From Perca fluviatilis (taxonomy: Eukaryota; Chordata; Actinopteri; Perciformes; Percidae), in assembly GCF_010015445.1 (NCBI RefSeq), contig NC_053120.1, positions 18,688,308-18,752,307 on the forward strand: 64,000 nt of DNA. Direction: 5' to 3'. The notes below the pieces were generated by a model, which ran no database searches, was not told where the DNA came from, and saw only the letters and a program-made list of their open reading frames with translations. How positions within the stretch are numbered: position 1 is the first letter of the stretch; every line of letters begins with the position of its first letter. Positions 32,201-44,200 of this stretch are shown piece by piece. The position numbers were made by a program, and so were the translations under genes.

Positions 32201-35200
32201 CAGGACGGGGCTTGGATACATATGCACCTGGAATGTTTCCAAAACATAAATCCAGCGCCCTATCCAATCGCGTTGCTGATGTGACATACTGCTCTAATTG
32301 GGGGAGTAATGGGGTAACGTCACAGCTGTTGAAGTCCCCAAGCAAAAACACGGGCTGATCAGATGCCCTGGAGATGGCATTGTTGTAGCATGCTGAAATG
32401 CGCTCTGATGCAAGTTCATTGTCAGGGCCAGGTACATAAACAAGGATCACAGTTATTTGTTGGAATTCACGGGGTAGATAGTGGGGACGAAACAACACCA
32501 CCATAATTTCATAGTGGCGAGAGCAGTGCCTCTCACGAACAGTGTAGTTCGTTGCCCACCTGTCATTAACAGCCATGCAAAGACCGCCCCCGACTGATTT
32601 CTCTGTTCTCCCGATCATAGCGAATTAATGTGAACCCATTAAGGTTTAATGCAATGTCCACAGACAACCACGTTTCAGTGGAACAAAATAAACTTGTGTT
32701 TCTATAGTCTGAATCAAGCTTAATATTTTAAATATGATAAATATGTCTCTTTCAACTGGATCTGTACCAGCAGCTTTTAAAAAGGCCATCGTACAACCCC
32801 TCCTAAAAAAACATAATTTGGACTCTTCTGTTTTGTCAAATTACAGACCAGTTTCTAAGCTGCCTTTTCTATCTAAAATTCTAGAAAAAGTGGCTTATAC
32901 GCAACTTTTATTGCACCTCAAATCAAACAATATCTTTGAAAAATTTCAGTCTGGCTTTAAATCTTGTCACAGTACGGAAACAGCTCTTCTAAAAGTGTTT
33001 AACGATCTCCTTTTAATTTCTGATAAAGGTAGCTCTGCTGTGTTAGTGCTTTTAGATCTGACTGCTGCATTTGATACAGTTGACCACAAGATTTTACTGT
33101 CAAGACTCGAGTGCTGTGCAGGCTTCAAAGGCACAGCTCTGGAGTGGTTCCGGTCATATCTGACAGACAGATCTTTTTCTGTAAACCTTGGGCCTTTTTA
33201 CTCTCGTAAAGCACCGATTAACAGCGGGGTGCCCCAAGGCTCAATCCTAGGCCCAGTCTTGTTTTCACTGTATATGCTGCCTATGGGATCGATTTTCCAA
33301 AAATATAATATTTCGTTTCACTGCTTTGCGGATGACGTCCAGATCTATTTACCTTTAAATAGCAAAACGAATTCCAGTGAAGCACTGAGTAATTGTCTAC
33401 GTGAAATAAAAGATTGGATGTCACTAAATTTCTTACACTTAAATGACAAAAAAACTGAAATTATAACTTTTGGAGAACCCGATATCTCAGATTTAAATAG
33501 TGCTCTTGGCCCATTACTCTATAACTATAGTCCATGTGTAAAAAGTCTTGGAGTTATTATTGATAGTTCATTTAAACTGGATAAACAAATTAGCGCAGTA
33601 GTAAGAACAAGCTTCTTTCAGCTTAGACTTCTTGGGAAAGTGAAGTTGTACCTACCCCAAAGTCAACTGGAAAAAGTTGTACATGCCCTGATTACAAATC
33701 GTCTGGACTACTGCAACTCTCTATACTATGGCCTCGACCAGTCTTCTGTTCGCCGATTGCAATTAGTTCAAAATGCAGCTGCACGCCTGCTGACAGGGAA
33801 AAAGCGCTTTGACCACATTACCCCAGTACTATCGTCTCTCCACTGGCTGCCTATCACTCTCAGAATCCATTTTAAGATTTTATTATTTGTTTTTAAATCT
33901 TTAAATGGATTGGCACCTTCTTATCTAGCTGATATGTTGATTTTACACACCCCAGTCAGAGCACTTAGGTCAAATGATCAGCTTCTTTTGAAATGTCCTA
34001 GATCCAGACTGAAAACCAGAGGGGACAGAGCTTTTTCAGTTGCAGGTCCTAAGCTCTGGAATCCTCTTCCCCTCAATATTAAAGCAGCTAGCTCTATCGA
34101 GTCTTTTAAATCACTTTTAAAAACTCATCTTTTCGACATGGCTTTCATCACAAGCTGAGCTGTGACATTGTGAATATTGTTTGTAATCATGTTTACATAT
34201 GTTTTAATTATTATTGTTTCTGGGATACTATGTTTTTAGTGGGTTTTTACTTCTTCTTTTTGGCTAATTAGTTGGCTTTTTATAATGTTTACCAGTATTT
34301 AGTATCTGTACAGCACTTTGGGGCAGTAGTGACTGCTTGTAAATGTGCTCTATAAATAAACTTGACCTTGACCTTGACCTTAACCAGTGCGGGAAGTTCA
34401 TCCATCTTATTGCGCAGGGATCGCACATTTGACAGTGAAAGCAGGTAATGGTAGCTTACTTCCTCATCTTCTTAACCTGTTCCTAATTCTAGTGATTTTT
34501 TGATTGAGATGGTCCCATCAAAACTCTCATATCTTGAAGCAGATTGGGTTTTAGCATCTGCAAATGCAGATTTGCAATTGTCCATATCTCCTACACCCAT
34601 TGCCACTGTTGGTAGTGTCGGTAAATGATGTATAATATAAATTAAATATATTATCTATAGCCTTCAATCACGAGTCGCTCAAACAGAGGAGCGCCTACAT
34701 TAAACAAAACAACACAGATGTGATTTATGGCAACCATTTCAGCTATGTCACACAACAAAGAAAAATATCCCAAAAACCATCACCAACCTTCACCATCATT
34801 TTAGGAAAAAGAAATACAAGACGTTTTGCACAAAATCTTATTTTATACAAAATCCTACTCCCATCCTCAGTCCATTAACACAGTAAACGTCTGGTTAACA
34901 CAAATTTTTAGCTGTGACTGTCCTTCCTTTGCCGTACCTGAAGTTGCTGCATTTTGGCTGCTTCCTTCATGCACAACTTGTATTCTTTTGGATGTTTCAT
35001 ACGGAAATATTTTAACAACGGCGATGTTGTGTGTTGTTTAGGGTCCTTGCCACCACGAGACAAATCAACATTGCAAATTGAACATGTTGCTTGACTTGAA
35101 TTGCCTTCTTTTGACTGAGTACTGCCACACAAACAACACTTTTTCTGCTCACAAGTTCCATTTTCACTTTCTCACAGCCTACTGCATTGAACGATCCACC

Positions 35201-38200
35201 TACGTAAACACCTTCCTGTAATCAACGGCGGCGTCATTACGTCGACCAGCAAAGCACGTTTAGTGCAAGCTTAGGGTCCGGTTTGGTGGAAAAAAATTCT
35301 AAGGTTCGGCAGAATCTGAATCCCGTCAAAAAGCCCAATATTCGGACGAATCCTGGATTCGGTGCATCCCTATATCAAAGCAATCTGATATAAAAACAGT
35401 ACCCTACTACCTATCTAATAAGGCACCATTTATAAACAGTTTATAAGTTGTTAATGGCTTTACTTATTTTATTTTGGGGGATTTTTATGCTTTTATTATG
35501 CATGCAAAGGTAAGCTATAATGAATGTGTTATTTACTAATAGTTGATAGTTTTAAATAATTAATAGGAACAATGCTTTGGTTTCCAGGTTGTGGACAAAC
35601 TATCTGGCTTTTTGGTTTATTAACAATTAATAAAGCAATTAGTTACAACTTAAAACCCTTATTTTATTTTCAGATGTATTCAGAGGCAATTTAGTGACTG
35701 AAGCCCTAGAATATGTGCATTGTTCTCCTACCAAACTATCGAAGCCAAGAAAAGCTACCGTCATAGTAATTTTATTTTTTCTCATTATCTCTGGGTCACA
35801 TGTTTATTATCTTTTCATACTCTATTTTACGAAGGTAAGAGGAGTCTATGTGGTGGCCATGATCCACCCAGCCACGAAAAATCAAATGCACCCACTCAAT
35901 GCAATAATGACCTTTTGTTTTTTCAATATAATTAGCCTGTTGTCATGGGGGGGAAAAACAGGATCATTCATTTCACTCAAAAAGCTATTGCAACAACAGC
36001 CATTCTTCACTTCCCTGCCATCTTCAAATTGTACAGCAGACGAAGAAAGATCTGCAATGCTTCTGTGTCCAAAAGAACTGGGACTAAATACTTCCATGTG
36101 CATTTATATGAACTATCTCACAAATTTTGTTTTCTACTTTCTCTTTGAACACAGGTTTTGTGGCATCATTGAACTGCACCAGCCCAACTCCTGAATCCTT
36201 GGTTGATGCCCTTGAGAATAATGTATTCCCTAAAAAACTAGTGCGACCTGTAAAAAGCTTTTCAAGTCCAGTTAACATGACCATTGGTATCACTGTGGTG
36301 GGAATTATAGGAGTGGTGAGTCTACAAAAACACATATCTGTGCCTGCACATGAGCATGCATAACTTTATCAATTAAGTTCAACAGTCATTGATTCAAATT
36401 CATAATTAATCTGTATTACTGGCTTAAAACATGTCTCACCTACAGGATGAAAAATCCCAAATCCTAACAACATTCTTATGGCAAATTCTGGTAAGTTCCT
36501 CAGAGCACTCACAAAAGCATCAATACATTTGGAAGTGTTTGACTACTTACATCCATTATGTGCAGATTTTTCTATGTGATTATAGCACCTTTCAAATTGT
36601 GACTGCATTCATTTTTGTTTGTAGCAAAAGAAGCACACCCAAGGTTAGGAGATGTATCTTTTTTAATTTACCACTGGGGGACACCAAAGTCAGATATTTG
36701 TTGTATGATTTCTCTAATAATTTCAAATTAAACATGCATGTCTACTTGTTTAAATTTTCTTAGTCTTGCTTTGCCGGACCATTTGCCATTGCATTTCTTT
36801 AAACCAATCACAATCGTCTTAGGCGGTGCTAAGCACCGGACATAGCTGCTGCAAAATAGTCATGCTGAAAACTCAGATTGGACAGATAGTCTAGCTAGCT
36901 GTTTCAATTTACCCTGCAGAGATCTGAGGAGCAGTTAACCATAGTCCTCATAAATCCACCGGAGTTTAAAATTCCAACAAAAAAGAAAGTGTAAGGAAAC
37001 TGAAATCGGCGAAAATACATGCATCCGGCGGAATTTCCTGCAGCACCGGAGCAATCCCAGAAGTAGAACGTCAAGGATATAAACTAAAAGTTGCTAAACT
37101 GGAATAAACCTAAAGTTCATTGACTTGTTATTGTTCATTAACTTGTGACGAAATAAGGTTTTGTGCAAAACCTCTTGTATTTTTTTTTCCTAAAATGATG
37201 TTGACGGTTGGTGATGGTTTTTGGGATATATTTCTTTGTTGTATGACATAGATGAAATGGTTACTATACATCACATCTGTGTTTTGTTTAATGTAGGAGT
37301 GGAACATAGAGGGACTGAGCTGGGATGAGGAGGAATGTGGAACTACAAGAGTCTCTGTTCCTCGAGAACAACTTTGGGTCCCAGACATCAACATCGCAGA
37401 GTAGTAAGTTAATAGTCTGTGAATTCTTTCAAATTATTGTCATAATCAGAGAAAAGAGCCTTTAAGAAAAATAAAAACCTGAAATGTTAACACTTGGAAA
37501 GCAATCTTGCACTGTTTACGCTGTAAACCTCAGAGTAGAGAGGTAAACCTCCATGTAGGTACAGTATCACAGTTGTTTGATACTTTGGAGTTTAAAGGAA
37601 TCTACTTTAAGCTCTTTTTAGTCCATTTTATGCTAAAATTGATTATTTTTTAGTATACCTATAAAAAGACCAACTCATTTTATTCAAACATAAAATACAA
37701 ATTTTAATAAACAATGAACTGTCTGAGAGTGATATATAACTTCTTGTCTTTGTATTCCTCGCTCCTTTTAAAATGCCTTGCATTAATATGTTAATTACTA
37801 GTTATAAACATTTTGTTCTTTTTTTTTTTCAGCATGGATGAAGACAAAGCTCCCAAAACTCCCTATGTCTACTTATACAACACAGGTCATGTATTTGATG
37901 TTAAGTCACTCAGAGTGGTCAGCTCCTGCCGATTAGTAATCTACACTTTTCCCTTTGATATCCAAAACTGCTCTCTGACATTTGGACCATATCTACACTT
38001 TGGTAAGCCTGCTTAAATATAAAATACAGGTCTTAAAAAGTCAAATGTAAAATCAGCTGTTCAAAGCCCTTTGAAGTGTTGAAATATTGTGTGTGTGGAT
38101 GGATATTAACACAAAACTTTATTTGTGGCATCTAATAACTCCAAACCAAACTGTACATTTAAATGTTATTCAAGCTACGGACATAAGGATGATTCAAGGC

Positions 38201-41200
38201 CTCACGTCTGAAGAGATCCTAAAGGAGTCCCAAGATGTGTTGCAGACCAATGGGGAGTGGGAGCTCGCAGGTATCAGTGTAGCTCCTTCTACCTTGACGT
38301 TACATGGGGGAAGCTACTCTGAGATCAAATACTATGTAAGCACTTTTAACTATTCTAATTATATAATCAATTATTTTAAATTTTAATAGCTGAACATAAT
38401 TCTCCACCATGCTGCGTGCATACAGTATAGAGTAATCATAGTATACAGATGTAGCTGTGAGTATAGAAGTATTAGCATACTTAACCATTTTATACAAACA
38501 GGAAATGACACAATATGTGCGCTGTCAGTTGTCAATCAAACTGCAACTGAAGAATGAAGCTAATTAAATTCAGCAATGAGAAAGCTTGTGTTCCTTTAGC
38601 AGTTTCATCACCATCCACAATATTTTTGAATTTTTTCCAGCTGTGAGAAAAACTTCATTTTCTTTTGTTTGTTGGAGAATAGTGTCTATAAAGAGCACAC
38701 ACAAACATCAGGTGTTTCTTAACACACCCTTTTGAGTACTTTATTATGTCACTTTTCTAGAGTAAAAACACTACATACTCTGTTTTACAGACATATGTCA
38801 ATGAGAACAACTTAATTGTATGTTTGGCTGTATTCAGGGCCATAGCTGCCATTAAAGGGCACCGAGGCCATGTCCCTTGTATGATTTATTTTATTATTTT
38901 ATATAATTGAACAGTTGACTTAACACAGTAGATAAAAGAGGAATTGTCTAGATAATCCAAACATCTTTTCTGAAAGGGTAGTGCACTGGGGAGCTTGGAC
39001 TCATGGTTTGGACTGATTATTTTTATTACACATCCCTCATCCCAAATGTTTGCAGGATAACACACTTTCAATGCGACAAGATAATTCATTTTGCATCCGA
39101 GTTCAGAAATAAATTAAGATAAATGCCCTGAGTATAAGTCTGACTAAAATGTTGAGGCCTACCTGAGTACCTGCGTCTCTTCCCAAGATCATTCTGAGAC
39201 GTAGGCCAGTGCTCTATGTGGTGAACCTGCTGATCCCCAGCTGCTTCCTCATCACAGTGGACCTCTTCAGCTTCCTGCTGCCTCCCCAGACTGTGGACCG
39301 CTCCTCCTTCAAGATGACCCTCATCCTGGGCTACACCGTCTTCCTGCTCATCATGAACGACCTGCTGCCTGTCACTGAAGAGACAACACCTCTCATCAGT
39401 GAATGACACCTGTGATATTGTTACTGATTTTATTTCATAGAAGGTTGAAGGAACATGCATTTGTCTTCATAAAATGCATTGCTGCACATATGCTCCTGAT
39501 GCTCTTATGAGCTGCTCAGTTTATACACACACACACACACAAATTTCTGGATATTGCCGCAAGTTGCATCACAATTTATATCTCAAATGTGAAAACATAT
39601 ATACGGAGCCCCCCTGGTCCCACTTTGTCAAAAAATTTATTATAATATCTCGTGGCTTCAAGATAGTAACTTGTGGCCTCAACATAGTAAAGTGTCTGAC
39701 ACATGGACCCTTTGTTATTAAACTGGACCCTGTAGTGTAGTGCAATACTTCACATTCTGTGCAATATTCTCTGTTTTAATATTCAGTGTGCAATATAGTT
39801 TGCTGCAGTTCTGCTTCTATTTATTTACTAGTACTGTTCATCACAATTCTGTTAATACAGTAATGTAAATCTTGTATTATATATACGTATATGTACATAT
39901 TTTATAGCCTATATTTATACTTTTTACATGTATATATGTCACAAAGTGGAGCCAGGCAGCCAGAGTTTTCTTATGTTGTATATAGTGTGGTGTTTTGGGT
40001 GTTTTATTTTGTATATAGTGTGGTGTTTTGGTTTGCCTGGCACAGAACTGAAGACTCCTCCCAGCACACCTGAGGCAGATCTCATCAGGAGAGATGCTGG
40101 AGGAACACGGAATGCGCTCCACATTTTGATAATGAATGGCTGAGACACAAGGAGGAAAGAGGAGCGGATAGAGAGCGAAAAAGAAACGTTGGGGACGCCA
40201 CAGGAGTGCAGGACGGAGCACAGATAGACGGGCAGGACAGCGGAGCCGGAGCTGGAGGACAGCTGTGGATGTTTGGCAGATCGGCACGTTGGCGTTGTGC
40301 GAGTGCAATTTGGGAAAAAATAGAAAATCTGATTTCAACCAGTCTTTAGAGAAAGGGACTACAGTCTTTACCCTTTTCTGTTTGAGGGAGGGGGGAAGAG
40401 GGCCAGCAGCACGCAACGTCCACTCTGCTTTTCCTGTTCGGGACACTCGCACAACGCCAACGCGCCGATCCGCCCAACATCCAAATCCATATGAAGAAGA
40501 ATTATCTCGTGGAATTATCTCGTGAAGATACTATCTCGTGGCCACGAGATAGTATCTTGAGGCCTCGAGATACTATCTTGAGGCCATGAGATAGTTATAA
40601 TAATTTTTTTGACATAGTGGGACCAGGGGGGCTCCGTACATATATATATGTGATGATCATTTTTAGATTCCATCTGACTTACGCGTAGCAGGGATATCAT
40701 TATCCCCGATGTCCATCACGAATAAAAGTCCAAAAGTTTAATTCTAAATTTATATTCTAATTTGTGCCCAGGGGTGATGGGGATGTGTTTGTGCTCTGAG
40801 AAACTGGATCTTCCACAGCAGCTCTACAACCAGAATGCCAACCTGCTACTGGGTTCCACCCTGTTTAAAACACTTTAGTGGTTGTGGCTCAAAGACACCT
40901 CCATTCAGATTATCAGAATACCAAAAACTGTTAGAATTATGTACAAGGAGATGAATAACAGGTTTCTCAGGCTTCAATATAAACAGCATTTCCTAAATAA
41001 GATTATATATATGACTGAAGATGGTTAAAACGGTTACCGGCATGCATGTAAAAGAAACAGTATACTTAATGAAAGGTGTACTGAATCCTTCCTGTTTTTG
41101 ATTCCTGCAGACGTTTTCTTCTCCATCAGCCTCGCTCTGATGGTGGGCAGCCTGTTGGAGACGGTGTTGATCACTAATATCCAGTGCAGCTCCAGCCAGT

Positions 41201-44200
41201 ACAGTGCGGTGCCTCGCTGGCTCAGTGTCCTCGTGCTACGATATCTGGCTGTTGTCGTTTTTCTCCCTCGAAAGAAAAAGAGCAACCAAATCACTGTCTT
41301 CCTCAACCCATCTCTTAGAGGTATATTATTATTATCACTTAACATTAACTAAAATACATGAATAGTTTGACAAGACCATTTATTTAGTTTGACCCCCAGT
41401 TTGCAGGGAGTTGGTGGAGAGATCCTTTGTAGCACCACGTGACATTTAAAGCGCCCATATTATACTCATTTTCAGGTTCATAATTGTATTTTAAGGTTGT
41501 ACCAGAATAGGTTTACATGGTTTAATTTTCAAAAAACACCATATTGTTGTTGTACTGCACAGCTCTCTCTCACTGCTGTAGATCCTCTTTTCACCTGGTT
41601 TCTGTTTTAGCTACAGAGTGAGACCTCATTTCTTCTTCTTCTTCTGTACTATCTTTGATTGCACTCGCACATGCACAGTACCTCAGATGTAGATCATGTC
41701 AGCTAGCTAGCTCCATAGAAGTAAAAGACAGGCTGTTTCTCCAACTTCAGTCAGTTACAAGGCAGGATTAGCTGGGAGACTTCTAAATGAGGGCGCACAT
41801 GTAAGTAGTTCTTTTGTAGATTATGGTGAACTTGTGTGTGTTGTAGCAGTGCTTTGCTATTGAGAACGAGGTACCATGCTAGTGTTAGCATTAGCGTTAG
41901 CATGCTAATGCTAACGCTACGAGCTAACGGTTGCGGTTAGCCAGCTCATTTCGGATTGTCACGTCACAGTCCGAGCCGATTTTGAACAGCTCACCAGGAG
42001 ACTGAAGGCAGGACATATTCAGAGTGTGTGGAAGCACCAGAGACACAAAAGAACACCCCAAATACCAGAAAGTGTTTTTTTCATAATATGGGCACTTTAA
42101 TGGACTAAATAATTGATAGGACTACTTGTGAAAACTACAGTATATACACTAATACTGTATATATGAAATACCAGGCCTGTCAAAAGTGCTTTATCTTTGT
42201 CAACCAGAGTTTTATTTAAAAGATTACCTTTCCTCTCTCTAACTCGAGTTGTCTACCTTTAGAGGTGGGTCTGCTTCCTTTGACCAACTCAAGTCCTCTC
42301 AATCACAATACTTGGTTACATCTGACTCAGGGTGTTGGGGATCTGAGGTAGGCTATGTCCTGCACAGGGTGTCAGGGTTGGTGAGGGTGTGGACCCAAAA
42401 GCAGGCAACAGCAACTAAACATGAAACATGCAGGGCTACAGAAACACATAAGGAACACCATGGAAAGCACAGACAACTCGAAATAACACAATGAACAAAA
42501 CAAGGAACATGAACAGAAAACCCCAAACTTTCAAGAAATAAGACACTGAAATAAAGACAAATAAAGAAACTGTCGCAATAGACCAGAGATAATTTTTTGG
42601 GGATCAATAAAGTATCTATCTATCTATCTATCTATCTATTTATCTATCTATATGAATCCAACATATTATTTGCAATAGTATTAGCAAATATAAATCCACC
42701 AAACAATTTGTGAATCTACGGAGCCCCCTTGGGGTCAGCTGATAAAAAAAAAGCTAAACTGTGCGCACAGATTCATAATCTGTGCTCTTGGTTTTATAAA
42801 TCTAAGCAAAATTAGAAAGATTCACAGATTCTAACTTCTGGGATCAATTCTCTATAGCGAAATGTTATTATTATAAATCACAAACGACGCATCTTTCCTA
42901 AAGTAGTAAGGTTAACAACGAGCTACAAACTCATTTTCATAAAAACGAGCCGTCCTCCGACCTGGAGAAATAACATTATTGTCTTATGAGCGGTCTTAGT
43001 CGGCGGTGAGACTGCAGTGAGACGAGTGCTTAGGGATTATCTACAAACTACAACACTTACCTCAATTATAACTTGTAGTTGTACTACAGTACCTACTTTT
43101 AAAAATAAGTTTGGAGACATTACCTTATTTAATCATTAAAGTAATATTTTGATTTGATTTCATTTCATTTATTTTGGATTTGACAAACAACATAATCCAA
43201 AGGATAGCATGTTAAAGTGTAAACACTTATTTCCAACATGGTCCTTGTTGTTAAAACATGCATCACATAACGAAGACCTATTTCAGGTCAAAGACAATAA
43301 CATATAATACAGATCATCCAAGCTTTAAAAGCATTCTAAAATAAGAGAATCATAATCACATAAAATAATCAGTCTACTCTAATTAAAAAATATTGGCTAC
43401 TCTATTCCATAAAAAAACCTTAACCTTAAGTCTAAAAGCCCCTCTGGTATTTACAATTTTAAGGGAAAGCAGTAGATGATTCCACAATGTTATACCTGTA
43501 TTAAAAAAAAGAACTTCTAGCTGCATTGTTGACTCTGGGCACTTCACAAGAATGGACACTGGCCCCAGTATTGTGATTATGCCGTGTATGAACCATTTTT
43601 ATATGGGAATGTAGATATTTGGAAGCCGAGCCATTTATGACATTATCCCTTGTGTGGTCCTTCGGGTCCCAGTGACCCGAAGGACAACACAAGGATTATG
43701 TACTTCCCTTTACTTTGTTGAGAATTGCTCTCTAAACCCTGTTTCTTGTAAAGTAAGTAAGTAAAGTTTATTTCTAGAACACATTTAAACACAGTTTAAG
43801 CTGACCAAAATGCTGTACAAACAAGAACTAAGGTGCTGTATTAACCCTTGTTTAGAGAGCAATTCTCAACAAAGTAAACGGAAGTACATAATCCTTGTGT
43901 TGTCCTTCGAGTCACTGGGACCCGAAGGACAACACAAGGGTTAAACATATGTAGATATTTTTGTCTCGGTGTTGTAGTTTGTAGATGGTCCCTAAACATG
44001 CCCGGTCTGACTGACTGCAGTCTCACCGCCAGCTGTTCATATAGAGACCAATAATGTTATTTGTTAATTAATTTTTAATTGTCAATGTATTTTTAGTTTG
44101 TGATTTAATAACATTTCGCTATAGAGAATTGATCCCAGAAGTTCGAATCTGTGAATATCTTTCTAATTTTGCTTACGTTTATAAAACCAAGAGCACAGAT

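Noticed and set aside
35694..36194. 166-codon plus-strand frame with a hydrophobic stretch before exon 2 of gene 4
   Set aside because: It runs through the acceptor and into exon 2 in another frame, unit B has only a shortened, broken version, and I recognise no domain. Probably a chance frame, possibly a decayed gene piece.
39086..39460. Minus-strand frames opposite the TM1-TM2 exons (also at 3689-4075 and 54698-55102)
   Set aside because: They are antisense shadows of the conserved, GC-rich pore exon; their similarity to one another only mirrors the sense exon.
42243..42350. Possible extra exon between the TM3 and TM4 exons of gene 4 (and about 56225-56330 in gene 5)
   Set aside because: It has acceptor- and donor-like ends and is conserved in both copies, but the phases do not fit exons 8 and 9, and genes 1-3 have no such exon.
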